Shown piece by piece: positions 1 through 10,751 of a stretch of DNA of 64,000 bases. Both the position numbers and the translations under genes were made by a program. Each line of letters begins with the position of its first letter. The stretch's first letter is position 1. Source of the DNA: Lycorma delicatula. Lineage: Eukaryota > Arthropoda > Insecta > Hemiptera > Fulgoridae. Location of the stretch: assembly GCF_047948215.1 (NCBI RefSeq), contig NC_134465.1, positions 12,190,522-12,254,521 on the forward strand, written 5' to 3'. The notes below the pieces were generated by a model, which was not told the DNA's origin, ran no database searches, and saw only the letters and a program-made list of their open reading frames with translations.

Positions 1-725
1 TAAGAAGATGCTGATCGATTGGTTAGAAATCGGTGTAATCCGATTTCTGTGTAAATATTAATATTGATTCCTTCAAAACGTGAAACTGTTGTGAAATCCA
101 ATAACCGATGAAATACATTCAAGGATGAATGTATTTTCATATATTTTCAGTATAAAAGAATTGGAATCATTTAACGAGGTCGGATGGTACTTCATCCTGT
201 TTATATAATATAATTCGATGTAATAAACGAATAAAATTGCGATACATTTTCGATTAATTCTGCACGATTTCGAAAGTACGAATCGTTCGTAACTAAATGT
301 CTTTGTTTACTCAACAATATCTGTAATACACAGAAAGTATAGATTTCCAACCGCACAAACTTCATGTTTGCATGATTTAAATTTATTGATATAAACGTAT
401 GCAAGTCTGAAAAGTAAATAATACATAAGTCACCTCTTCAAACATTTAAAAGCAATGCAATTTCGCGTTATATTAATGAAAATATTTTTTCATATAAAAA
501 TTGAAACTTGAAATTGTTAAAATATACCTAAAGATAAACAATTCGGCTAGGTTACTCGAAGCTATCTGTAACAATAGGTGTTTTAACGCGTTATATTTAT
601 CGCTATCAGAATATTTTAACCAACCCTATACTACGAATGTACTCCCAGAAAAAGTAAGACGTGATTTATTTTCTGTAAACAGAAATTTTGGGAGATAAAT
701 AGTCTACTGTCATATAGCAATTTGT
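1..725. other. AT-rich intergenic DNA
   Basis: There is no recognisable gene, tRNA or known repeat here. Short open frames (for example 501-698) have no family-like motifs and AT-driven composition. The region ends at the target-site duplication of the RTE LINE. Confidence 0.5.
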
Positions 726-735
726 ACATTTCTAA
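726..735. repeat. Left TSD of RTE LINE
   Basis: The 10-bp sequence acatttctaa occurs here and again at 3206-3215, directly after the LINE poly-A. This fixes both ends of the insertion. Confidence 0.85.
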
Positions 736-3205
736 TAACCCTCCTCTATGAATCATGAGACCTTGCCGTTGGTGAGGGGGCTTGAGTGCTCAGGGATACA
801 GAGTAGCTGGACCGAAGGTGCAACCATATCGGAGAGGTATCTGTTGAGAGCCAGACTAAGGAATGATTCCTGAAAGAGGGCAGCAGCTCTTTCAGTAGTT
901 GTTAGGGGCGTGAGTCACAATGACTTAAACGGCCGTATCAACATCACACAGTCCTCTGAGTACTGCGCAGCTGAAAGCAATGGAAAACTACACCTGCTTT
1001 TTTTCCAAGAAAATGTGGCTCTCTGCATTTTCACATAGCAATAATGGAGGCGCCTTCCTTGGTAAAATATTCCGGAGGTAAAATAGTCCCCCGTTCGGAT
1101 CTCCGGGTGGGGACTACTAAGGAAGGGGTCACCAGAAAATTAAAAAATAACATTCTACGAGTCGGAGCGTGGAATGTTAGAAGCTTAAAAAAGGTTGGTA
1201 GGCTAGAAAATTTAAAAAGGGAAATGGGTAGGACAAATGTGGATATAGTAGGAATTAGTGAGGTTCGGTGGGAAGAGGAAGGCGACTTTTGGTCAGGTGA
1301 TTTTAGAGTAATTAACTCAGCGTCAAATAATGGGCAGCCAGGAATAGGTTTCGTGATGAACAAGAAGATAGGGAGGAGAGTGGAGTATTACAAAACGCAT
1401 AGCGATAGAATCATTGTAATAAGGATAAAATCAAAACCTAAACCGACAACGATTGTTAACGTTTATATGCCTACAAGCGCCCATGATGATGATGAGGTAG
1501 AGTGTGTATACGAAGAGATTGATGAAGCAATTAAACACGTAAAAGGAGATGAAAATTTAATAATAGTTGGAGATTGGAATGCAAGCATTAGAAAAGGTAA
1601 GGAAGGAAATATAGTGGGTGAATACGAGCTGGGCAAAAGGAATGAAAGAGGGGACCGACTTATAGAATTTTGCACGAAGTATAATTTAGTAATTGCCAAC
1701 ACCCAATTTAAAAATCATAATAGAAGAATATACACTTGGAAAAAGCCAGGCGATACTGCAAGGTATCAGATAAATTATATCATGGTTAAGCAAAGATTTA
1801 GAAATCAACTCGTTGACTGCAAAACTTACCCTGGAGCAGACATTGATAGCGACCATAATTTGGTGATAATGAAATGTAGATTGGGGTTTAAAAACCTGAA
1901 GAAAAGTTGTAAGATGAATCGGTGGAATTTAGAGAAGTTTGAGGAAGAGGAGGTAAAGAAGATTTTTGAGGAGGACATCGCAAGAGGTCTGAGTACAAAA
2001 GATAAGGTAGAAAATGTAGAAGAAGAATGGGAGAATGTTAAAGAAGCAATTTTAGGCCTCAGATTAATAGTAGAAGGAAGATTAAAGAAAAACAAACCAA
2101 CATACTTGGCGTTTATAGACCTAGAAAAGGCTTTCGATAACGTAGACTGGAATAAAATGTTCAGCATTTTAAAAAAATTAGGGTTCAAATACACAGATAG
2201 AAGAACAATTGCTAACATGTACAGGAACCAAACAGCAACAATAACAATTGAAGAACATAAGAAAGAAGCCCTAATAATAAAGGGAGTCCGGCAAGGATGC
2301 TCCCTATCTCCGTTACTTTTTAATCTTTACATGGAACTAGCAGTTAATGATGTTAAAGAACAATTTAGATTCGGAGTAACAGTACAAGGTGAAAAGATAA
2401 AGATGCTACGATTTGCTGATGATATAGTAATTCTAGCCGAGAGTAAAAAGGATTTAGAAGAAACAATGAACGGCATAGATGAAGTCCTACACAAGAACTA
2501 TCGCATGAAAATACACAAGAACAAAACAAAAGTAATGAAATGTAGTAGAAATAACAAAGATAGACCTCTGAATGTGAAAATAGGAGGAGAAAAGATTATG
2601 GAGGTAGAAGAATTTTGTTATTTGGGAAGTAAAATTACTAAAGATGGACGAAGGAGGAGCGATATAAAATGCCGAATAGCACAAGCTAAACGAGCCTTCA
2701 GTAAAAAATATAATTTGTTTACATCAAAAATTAATTTAAATGTCAGGAAAAGATTTTTGAAAGTGTATGTTTGGAGTGTCGCTTTATATGGAAGTGAAAC
2801 TTGGACAATCGGAGTATCTGAGAAGAAAAGATTAGAAGCTTTTGAAATGTGGTGGTATAGGAGAATGTTAAAAATCAGATGGGTGGATAAAGTGACAAAT
2901 GAAGAGGTATTGCGGCAAATAGATGAAGAAAGAAGCATTTGGAAAAATATAGTTAAAAGAAGAGACAGACTTATAGGCCACATGCTAAGGCATCCTGGAA
3001 TAGTCGCTTTAATATTGGAAGGACAGGTAGAAGGGAAAAATTGTGTAGGCAGGCCACGTTTGGAGTATGTAAAACAAATTGTTGGGGATGTAGGATGTAG
3101 AGGGTATACTGAAATGAAACGACTAGCACTAGATAGGGAATCTTGGAGAGCTGCATCAAACCAGTCAAATGACTGAAGACAACAAAAAAAAAAAAAAAAA
3201 AAAAA
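736..3205 (+). mobile_element. RTE-type LINE, full ends, internally deleted
   Basis: This is a non-LTR retrotransposon bounded by a perfect 10-bp TSD. Positions 736-1043 are a 5' UTR of the RTE type, including a run of text shared with widespread arthropod RTE elements. Positions 1044-3176 are the open frame, and the element ends in a poly-A of about 21 nt. Both ends are preserved, so the copy was not 5'-truncated on insertion. It is nevertheless shorter than a typical RTE of about 3.2 kb because part of the reverse transcriptase is missing. Related truncated copies lie at 17761, 21495 and 29432. Confidence 0.9.
1044..3176 (+). CDS. RTE endonuclease-reverse transcriptase, in-frame deletion
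   Basis: The 710-residue product has an N-terminal APE-type endonuclease (about 38-280): GAWNVRSL at 41-48, ISEVRW at 71-76 (catalytic E73), GDWNA at 176-180 (D177, N179) and SDH at 269-271. The reverse transcriptase follows: IDLEKAFDNVDW at 358-369 (D359), QGCSLSPLLFN at 417-427 and FADD at 457-460. The RTE-typical C-terminal part then reads YLGS, YGSETW and RPRLEYVKQI. Two things are odd. At about 336-342 the endonuclease linker jumps straight to the sequence before motif A, so the fingers (about 250 residues in full RTE proteins of about 1000) are missing without loss of frame. The Asp normally found in the QIDYI motif is Asn (N244). The protein is unlikely to be an active polymerase. The start was chosen as the first ATG after the 5' UTR. 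Confidence 0.85.
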   Translation: MEAPSLVKYSGGKIVPRSDLRVGTTKEGVTRKLKNNILRVGAWNVRSLKKVGRLENLKREMGRTNVDIVGISEVRWEEEGDFWSGDFRVINSASNNGQPGIGFVMNKKIGRRVEYYKTHSDRIIVIRIKSKPKPTTIVNVYMPTSAHDDDEVECVYEEIDEAIKHVKGDENLIIVGDWNASIRKGKEGNIVGEYELGKRNERGDRLIEFCTKYNLVIANTQFKNHNRRIYTWKKPGDTARYQINYIMVKQRFRNQLVDCKTYPGADIDSDHNLVIMKCRLGFKNLKKSCKMNRWNLEKFEEEEVKKIFEEDIARGLSTKDKVENVEEEWENVKEAILGLRLIVEGRLKKNKPTYLAFIDLEKAFDNVDWNKMFSILKKLGFKYTDRRTIANMYRNQTATITIEEHKKEALIIKGVRQGCSLSPLLFNLYMELAVNDVKEQFRFGVTVQGEKIKMLRFADDIVILAESKKDLEETMNGIDEVLHKNYRMKIHKNKTKVMKCSRNNKDRPLNVKIGGEKIMEVEEFCYLGSKITKDGRRRSDIKCRIAQAKRAFSKKYNLFTSKINLNVRKRFLKVYVWSVALYGSETWTIGVSEKKRLEAFEMWWYRRMLKIRWVDKVTNEEVLRQIDEERSIWKNIVKRRDRLIGHMLRHPGIVALILEGQVEGKNCVGRPRLEYVKQIVGDVGCRGYTEMKRLALDRESWRAASNQSND

Positions 3206-3215
3206 ACATTTCTAA
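3206..3215. repeat. Right TSD of RTE LINE
   Basis: This is the second copy of acatttctaa, adjoining the poly-A tail. Confidence 0.85.
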
Positions 3216-4120
3216 ATTTGTAATTTTTTTACTCCAATCTGTATTCTTGAAAAATTTCAAAACTTTTCCTATCAAATGAAAGTTTATTATTCGGCAAAGA
3301 AGCTTCCTCAAAAATAGAATTTTTTCTATTTCGTAGTCACTTACAGTGCAAGAGTAAATTATTACTTATCTTTTTAGATTGTTGTAATCTATATTCAGGA
3401 TTCCCTCGAGAAAGATCACCAAATTAATTAATTAATTAATTTTAATTTAGTTAATGTTAAAAAGTAATATCATTCATCATATTACTATATAATTAAACCA
3501 AAATCTGAACGTATGTGTGATTTTTTTTAATTCTCTATATAAAGATGTTTGTTTAACATTCAATTTTATATCGATATGCAATGTTTATAATGAGATGGAC
3601 ACTATTTTGATGGTATTAAAAACGACTAAAGTTAGACTTAAATTGTTAACCTTTCCGTACATGTTTATTTAATATGCAAAATGAATTATGTTAAATAACC
3701 TTCAAAGCTCAACAAAATGATTTTTTCCCATAAAATAGTAACGATTCTGTACGTTTTTGTTAGAAATATTAAAATTAATTAAAAAGATATTAAATTATAT
3801 AAATTATAAATAGATTTATTAATTAGTTAGTCGATTAAGTATAAACATTATATAATTAATTTTGATACAAGGCGATAGATTAATTATTTTATTATTAATT
3901 TTATAGTCAAAGTTCCCTATAAGCTGCGCGGGCGCGCGGCCGCGCAATTTTTTTAGGGGTATTGCAATAAACTGTCCAGAGAAATATATTCCCCGCGCAT
4001 CTACAATCAGCTGTTGTTAATATGCAAGGTATACTCGATGATTCATTTAGTTGAGACTACAGAGTAGCATAAAATGTGACTTTCTTACGGGAGACTTTCT
4101 TAAGGAAGATTTAGGATTAG
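3216..4120. other. AT-rich DNA leading into hAT remnant
   Basis: AT-rich, with tandem taat stretches around 3425-3445. A short GC-rich patch at about 3925-3950 (gcgcgggcgcgcggccgcgc) stands out. I see no gene. Confidence 0.4.
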
Positions 4121-5420
4121 ATGATACATGGAAAATGTATCTATTATGCAGGATATAAACTGTACACAATATTTCATCGATCTAGCATCAAAAAGAAAAC
4201 TTTTGAAGAATTAGATAGAGTGCTAGATCATGATATTTTAACATTTAAACCGTTAAATGAGGTTACATGGTTATCAACGTATTTCGCAGTCGGTGCTTTA
4301 ATAAAAATTTATTATACGATAATTGAGTATTGTAAAAGTCAGATAGCAGAATGCAATGACCCCCCTTTGTAAATATTGTGAAAGAATTCTGACTAATTCA
4401 CAACATCGGTTAGCAATATTTGCTCTTTTTTTTTTTTTTCTTTTCCTGTTTAGCCTCCGGTAACTACCGTTTAGATAATACTTCAGAGGATGAATGAGGA
4501 TGATATGTATGAGTGTGAATGAAGTGTAGTCTTGTACATTCTCGGTTCGACCATACCTGAGATGTGTGGTTAATTGAAACCCAACCACCAAAGAACACCG
4601 GTATTCACGATCTAGTATTCAAGTCCGTGTAAAAATAGCTGGCTTTACTAGGACTTGAACGCTGGAACTCTCGACTTCCAAATCAGCTGATTTGGGAAGA
4701 CGCGTTAACCACTAGACCAACCCGGTGGGTTAACAATATTTGCTCTGAAAGTAGACAAGCTTACATGTAAAAAAGTAATTTAACAATCACGTTTTTAATA
4801 CGAATTGCTCATCGGTATGTAAAGATTACAGTTACCAAACTAAAAACTCAATATTTGAGATAAGAAATTTTTTGGAGTGACACTGTAAGAGAAATATTAT
4901 CGGTACGTCAAAATTATATCTATACATCGGCAATAATTCAATTTATTGAAAATGTGTATTCACATAGAGAGCAGATTTTCAGATGAGGAAATAAAAGATT
5001 GGCAATCACTTGATAATGAAATTAGTATAAATTCAAAATAATTTTGATATCGGATAGAAAAATATAATAAAGCTTTTCAAAAAATATTCCGAATTTATGT
5101 CAAATAAAAACGTTGATTTAGATAAAATGTGGAACGAATATTCAGAATTGAAATTTATAATTGTAGGAAAAAATAAACTAGGATCGTTCAAGACTTTCAG
5201 TGATACATTAACTTTTGTCCAAACCAAACCTGAATTTTCTAACCTTTTCTTTCTATATAACATTATGGGAACTTTTCAAGCACCCAGTGAAGACTGCGAA
5301 TGTGGATTTTCTGTTATGAATTCCATAAAAACAAAATACCGAAACAGAATTGAAAATGAACAATTGCGTGGCATTATAAGATTTACGTTTAGCCAGCGGT
5401 CAAGAAGTAAATACAAATGA
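4121..5420 (+). pseudogene. hAT-like transposase (KIAA1586/DUF4371-type) pseudogene
   Basis: Two conserved blocks of a hAT-superfamily protein survive in the same orientation. Positions 4170-4370 encode a segment with HRSSIKKK, TFKPLNEVTWLS and YFAVGALI, typical of the middle of KIAA1586/ZMYM-like hAT proteins. Positions 5097-5420 encode the C-terminal dimerisation-like block with CECGFSVMNSIKTKYRNR. Between them the frame is interrupted by stops, frameshifts and a SINE (4427-4729). A weaker stretch at about 4950-5030 (RFSDEEIKDW) also fits the family. The family assignment comes from recognised motifs. The element ends (TIRs) were not identified. Confidence 0.65.
4427..4729 (-). mobile_element. 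tRNA-derived SINE, family B, in hAT remnant
   Basis: Read on the minus strand, it starts with a tRNA-like head (A-box-like TGGTCTAGTGG, B-box-like GTTCAAGTCC). It continues through a family body that includes a conserved ggtggttgggtttcaattaa segment, and ends in a T/A-rich tail. It is flanked by a 17-bp TSD with one mismatch (4410-4426 and 4730-4746, ttaRcaatatttgctct). This is the best preserved copy of family B in the window, about 303 bp. Confidence 0.85.
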
Positions 5421-5429
5421 AGTTTACAA

Positions 5430-5974
5430 AGAATGAATTTCTATGAAAAAAAGAAGACAAAAGTTTAAAAAGAAGTAAAATGGTAATATAAAATAAAATA
5501 AGTTCCCTAATTGTTTTCGTTTAAATATATATGCATATATACATGTATTGTATTACTGATACGTATGTATAACAATAAAAACTTTCGCACAAATTGATTT
5601 TTGAATATATTTTTTTTTGTCACAATTGATTTTTGTGCGTACAGCTTTGAAAAAATTAAAATGAACTTTGGTTATAGTGTAGAAAGAAAAACAGAGAAAA
5701 CTAAGGGAGAAAAGTTCAGCAGTTAAAACGGATAGTTTTAAATAACAGAGAAAAGGTGTAAGCTTAATCCCAAACCAAATTACTGCCGACGAAAAACAAA
5801 TAAAATATAAGCCAAAATAAATACTAACAAAAAGGCAAATTAAGAGGAGAGTTAGGATACGGACAAATCCCTTATATTATATAAACTACCTACTAGTGAA
5901 ATTGCAAACGATGAAATTTTGTTTTAAAAATATATTTCTTATATTGGCACATAAAATACTATACACACGCGTAC

Positions 5975-6025
<51 letters not shown>

Positions 6026-6660
6026 AAGAGTGTCCCTCTCTCGCTCACTCTCTAGTTTTTTCAGTTCAGCCGAACTTCTGAAGAATTACAAATGTATAAT
6101 GTTAACAAATTATATCGTTTTCCGTTTTCATTATCATAAAATATATTTTATAGGCTTATTATATCTGAACGAAATTTTGATTCCAGTCTTTTAGCTGTAT
6201 AGGTCTAACTAAAATTGAATTTATTGCAAGGCAATGACAGAATATCCTGTTGTTAAATGGAGTTGACCGTACGTTTCAGGAAATGAGTCGACCGAAACCT
6301 TTTGAAAACATTGACCCCATGATATTTCCAAGAAATTTTGTCACTATGGCATCCAGTCAGTTAAATCACGAGTAATGACCCTCGAATGTTCTTTACTACA
6401 TAACAGTGCTGTACAGTATGTCATGACGTAAACAAAATTTAATGTACGTTTAGTATTGTATTTGCTTTCTTTTTTTCAATACATAAATCTACTGCATTTG
6501 TTATATTAGTGAATTTGAATTTAACATTTTTTTTTGTTTAGATTATAATTAATACAAATTGACTTAAAAGATAAAACATGTTTCATCACCATTAAAAGTA
6601 GCATAGATAAAGGCAAAATATTTAAAGCTAAGAGTTTGGAATTTACTTTAAGCTAAGCAT
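5430..6660. other. AT-rich DNA with a GA microsatellite
   Basis: No gene is seen. It contains the (GA)n tract at about 5974-6021, followed by a short ctctctcgctcactctct stretch that could pair with it. Confidence 0.45.
5974..6021. repeat. (GA)n microsatellite
   Basis: Nearly pure ga dinucleotides interrupted by one gata. Confidence 0.9.
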
Positions 6661-6672
6661 AGTCGGAGAACC

Positions 6673-6926
6673 CCAGGTTGGTCTAATGGTGAATTCGTCA
6701 TCGTCAGTTGATTTCGATGTCGAAAGTTCTAAGGTTCAAATCCCAGTAACTTTTGTACGGTTTTGAATACTACATCGTGGTTACCGGTGTTCTTTGGCGG
6801 TTGGGATTCAATTAACCACACATCTCAGGAACGGTCGTCCTGAGACTATACTTCATTTGTATTCATATATATTATCCTCTGAAGTAATACTCTACGGTGG
6901 TTCTGAAGGCTAAACAGAAAAAAAAG
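6673..6926 (+). mobile_element. tRNA-derived SINE, family B
   Basis: The plus-strand copy starts with the tRNA-like ccaggttggtctaatggt head and has a B-box-like ggttcaaatccc. It carries the family body (caattaaccacacatctcagg) and ends in ggctaaacagaaaaaaaa. It diverges from the 4427 copy and has no clear TSD. Confidence 0.75.
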
Positions 6927-7423
6927 TACAGTTCGAAGAAGCAATTTTCAGGAAGTTCTGCTATTCGTATTCCGTATGAAGGAAAGCTAGTTAGAAAAAA
7001 ACAAGCGAGGCATTGTGTTTTTTTTTCTCCAGTTCATAAAAAAGACTGGCCGATTTCTAGATCAGTTTTACAGAAAAAAGGCGCTATATTTCAACATAAA
7101 TTCCTTTCAAATCGATAGACAAGTGGAAAAATATATATGACATCGGGCAGTTATTTTTAATAGTGCTGAAAAAGGAAAAGTTATCGAATTTTGTAAAAAA
7201 ATTATTATACTCTTTGAGTCAAATTTTTAGATATGACAGCCATGGTCATTGTACCTTCGTAGACTACTTGTAACCAAAATTAAACGGCATCGAAGAGTCG
7301 TATTCAGAAGTGATATCTTACAAAATTTTATAAGTATTGATTAAACAATTCTGATGATATCAAGCAAAACGATAACCGATGAAAAAAAGCTGACAACACA
7401 GTTTGTAAGACTTTACCGTTTAA
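6927..7423. other. AT-rich DNA, nothing recognised
   Basis: A 73-codon open frame (6897-7118) runs out of the SINE tail, is Lys-rich and matches no family I know. I do not call it a gene. Confidence 0.4.
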
Positions 7424-7481
7424 ATGATAAATAATTTAAATTATTTATCATCCATGATAAATAATTTAAATTATTTATCAT
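7424..7481. repeat. Two adjacent perfect 28-bp palindromes
   Basis: A 28-bp perfect palindrome (atgataaataat...attatttatcat) at 7424-7451 is repeated exactly at 7454-7481, with two bases (cc) between. It sits at the left edge of a family C repeat. Confidence 0.85.
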
Positions 7482-7740
7482 TTTATTTAAATATAATATC
7501 TTTTCGTTTAATTCGATGACACTAAATAAAGCGCGCGCGCATATCTTATTTAATACGCGCGGATGTGGCGGTACTACCGTCGACGGTCGGCACGAATTAA
7601 ACTAATGTAACTTCAGAAATTGCATAGAACAAATTTTGGTTTTACGGTCGGCAGACTGGTGTAGTCCAGAGGCATAACGCACCAGGTACCGAGTCAAGCG
7701 GACGATAGAGTTCGAGACCCAGCCAGACCGAGTTTACTTT
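7482..7740 (+). repeat. Interspersed repeat family C with tRNA-like core
   Basis: It shares long blocks with 13270-13620 and 33575-33885: ttcgtttaattcgatga, the gtggcggtac/gcgacggtcggcac block and a tRNA-like stretch. In this copy that stretch reads actggtgtagtccagaggcataacgcaccaggta, followed by the B-box-like gagttcgagaccc. It is probably a SINE with a tRNA-related part near one end. Confidence 0.6.
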
Positions 7741-8070
7741 TTACACTTTAAATATCATTCATTTATTTAATTCTAGCGTTCACCTGTGACGTCACAATAT
7801 AGCAGTAGTTTAGATATTTTTTTGGGTGGAGTGTGACTTTGCACAAACGATTTTTACAAATGTTGTTTCTTTTTAATTGTTAAAAAATGTGTTCAAAATC
7901 GGTCCAGATGAAAATCGGAAAAATATGTTCAAGAATTAAGATTTTTAGCGTTTATATTTCTGTATTTATATGAGTTTGTAATGAAAAATGAATTAACAAT
8001 CTTCAGTTTTATTTGAAATGTAAAAGAATTAAATCTTTTATCTTTTTTTCTTCGAAGTGAAACGGCGTTA
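7741..8070 (+). repeat. AT-rich DNA with short family D piece
   Basis: Positions about 7810-7905 (tttttttgggtgg...aaatgtgttcaaaatcggtcc) resemble the start of the family D repeat at 13830-14215. No gene is seen. Confidence 0.4.
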
Positions 8071-8920
8071 ATGACCGAAGTAGTCGACACCCCTAAAACC
8101 TCAATAAAAAAAATTATGATGTGGGCATCTGAAAAATTAATTCCTGGTCTTCCCACCCCCCCAATCGTGGTTTTTTATCGATGGTACTCCATTCCACGAT
8201 TCACTTCTAGAAAAATGAATTTGGAGAAGTCTCTGAATTCAAATGATAGGAAAAGTGACATGATTAATTGGTTAGAAAAGAACATTATTCCGTTTAATGA
8301 AATAATGTTAAAATCACAATTCTGACGTAATAAATCACATACAAATTAAAAATAACGTATCATCTAGATGAACGAATAAATAAACACGGGCATCAGTTTT
8401 CACGTTACCAACCCGATTTAAATCCGATCGAGAAGGTATGGTCGACTTTGAGAAAATATGATGGGAGTAATAACACATTTTTAATGTCATATATTAATGA
8501 ATAAGGATGAAGGATGATCCGAAACCGTATTACGGACATTTAAAAAAAAAGCTGTAACTGAGTAAAAGAAAATGGAACCGGCTAATTGATGAAATGACGG
8601 ATAAATTGATCATTCATTTTTTTTCCTGTTTATCCTCCGGGATTACCATTCAGGTATTACTTCAGATGATGAATGAGGATAATATGTACGAGTGTAAATG
8701 AAGTGTAATCATGAACAGTCTCAGTTCGACAATTCCTGACAGTGTGGTTAATTGAAACCCAACCACCAAAGAAACCGGTATCCACGATCTAGTTTTTAAA
8801 GCCATATAAAAGTAACTGCCTTTACTAGGACTTATCATTCATCTCGATAGTGGTAATGATACTGATTCCGCCGATGACGACAGAGAATATGGCGAACTTG
8901 CGCAGGAACTGGACGTATAA
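8071..8920 (+). pseudogene. DDE_3 (IS630/Tc1-like) transposase pseudogene
   Basis: Decayed coding sequence of an insect DDE_3-type transposase. Positions 8130-8320 encode the stretch after the second catalytic Asp: the expected SVIVLDNAxYH region is degraded to PPIVVFYRWYS, followed by SDMINWLEKNIIPF and ML. Positions 8390-8460 in another frame keep the catalytic Glu block (YQPDLNPIEKVWSTLRKY). The acidic C-terminal tail (8846-8920, DSGNDTDSADDD) ends at a stop at 8918. A SINE (8618-8833) splits the last exon-like segment. Several frameshifts and the loss of the middle Asp make it inactive. A relative of the same family is at 29240-29431. Confidence 0.65.
8618..8833 (-). mobile_element. SINE family B copy with 9-bp TSD
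   Basis: This copy lacks the tRNA head and lies on the minus strand. It has the same body as the 4427 SINE. It is flanked by atcattcat (8609-8617 and 8834-8842). The transposase reading frame resumes on the far side, which confirms the insertion. Confidence 0.8.
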
Positions 8921-9330
8921 TGAAAATTTCAAGTAAGTGTTAATAATAATAATAATAGTATAATCAACAATGAAAACCATAATAAAAAAAAATAATTAGA
9001 AAATTCTAAATATTGTAAAAAAAAAAATTCACATATCTAACGTAGAATATCCGTAATGTATAATTACGGATACAATGTAGATTCAAACACTATTGAATTA
9101 TTAGTAGTAATTAGGTGATAATTAATAAAGCATGAAAATGGTAATAAATTAAACGTGCATAAATAAAAGTACAACGATTATTATTATTATTGTCCTATTA
9201 GATGAGTGCAAATGTTTTCAGGTTCGGTAGTAATGCAGTCTCCACCTTCTCCAACACAAGCGTTTCTCTTTTCATTGTACGCACCACACAAATTTATGTG
9301 AATCTGGAGGGAGATGGAAAGATAAAGCGG
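8921..9330. other. AT-rich DNA, nothing recognised
   Basis: aat/att trinucleotide runs at about 8942-8956 and 9179-9191. No gene is seen. Confidence 0.4.
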
Positions 9331-9600
9331 GTGGACAATATTGATGTCTAATCAGAAGAAGGAAAGCAAACTAGATCGAGCATATAATTAGGGAAAACAA
9401 GGAATAATAAATGCAGTTCTTGAAGGCTCCGTTGAAAGGGTAAAAGAAGGAAGTAAGAGGCTGAAGTTAATAAATAACATTCAAGGGTAATGCAAATTAT
9501 GATGAAATGAAAAGAAAAGCATAGGGCAGAGTTCAAATGGAAAAAACGGTGGCGCCAACGATCTGCCAATAGGCAGAACACCGTAACGATGTTTTTAAAA
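9331..9600 (+). pseudogene. Possible LINE C-terminal remnant
   Basis: Scattered frames on the plus strand give phrases typical of LINE ORF2 C-termini (for example INAVLEGSV, RLKLINNIQG, YDEMKRKA, WKKRWRQRSANRQ). They are frameshifted against each other. The resemblance rests on memory of such tails only. Confidence 0.35.
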
Positions 9601-10750
9601 AAAAAAAATTTTCCTGCAAAAATATAAGTTCACTAATTTAGAGCATTACAACTATATCGACACGAATAAAAAAAATAATTTTTAATTTTACAAAACCAAA
9701 CTGAGTGAGGGGGGGTAAATGGATTTAGATAGTTTGTTTTATTTTTATTTATTTATTTTATTTTTAATTAGAAACGATATTTACGAATATCGTAAGTAAT
9801 GATAGAAAATTTATGTATTTCCTTTAAATAAGGTTTACCCTTTAGGCTAAATACAATCAAGTCAGTTACAGCAGAGTGAAATTCTATGAGAGTAAATCCA
9901 GCTGACAGCCTTCGCTACCACGAAATGCCACTGGGTATTATATAACATTCCCATTATACTAAAAAGAAACTTTACTATTATACATATCCGTATTTTCGAT
10001 GGCTGCTTCATAGTTATGACATTAAAGAAAAGAAAATTTTAAACTAATTCATGAATTTTAAATACTTACAAATTTCCAGTAGACAAAACATTAAAATGTA
10101 TGTATACATATTACCTTCTGGTAATCATATGTTTGGTTAGATGCTATTCACAATTCTTTTATATTACTCTCTAATATTTTTTGTAAAAATATTCATTGTA
10201 TCTTAAAAATTAATTTATTTGTTTCGTGGATTAAAATTTCTATAATGTTACATTTTTGAAACACAATCATTATCTATAAAAGATAGAAGACCATTACAAC
10301 CAAGTAATAACTATAAATTAAACTTTTGAAAATATCTACGTTAAAAAAATGGAATTTTCTAAAAATTAAAACAAATAATGATTTTAAAATTTCTGTCAGC
10401 GGTTCGTTCTATAGAATTAAAAAATAAATTTGATTTTGGTTTTCATATAATTATCAACGGCACAAGAAAACAAATCAAACCGCAACCTATAAAACCATGC
10501 TGATCTCCGTGGGATCGGTAAGTAACACACAGGATTTTTTTCTTGGGAATTCTCTTCTACAAATCACTTATAGATATTCAACACTTTTATTCATTATTCC
10601 GAGGGACAGAATGCAGATATTTAATTGTGTCAATATAAAAAAGTTCATAGCCTGTTTAATAATAATTTATTTAACACGCAAGAAAACAGAATGTAGATAA
10701 TTAATTGTGTCAATAAAAAATAGATTATTTACTTCTCAAAAAAATAATGG
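9601..10750. other. AT-rich DNA, nothing recognised
   Basis: Contains duplicated short stretches around 10605-10640 and 10680-10705 (gaatgcagatatttaattgtgtcaat-like and gaatgtagataattaattgtgtcaat-like). No gene is seen. Confidence 0.4.
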
Positions 10751-10751
10751 A

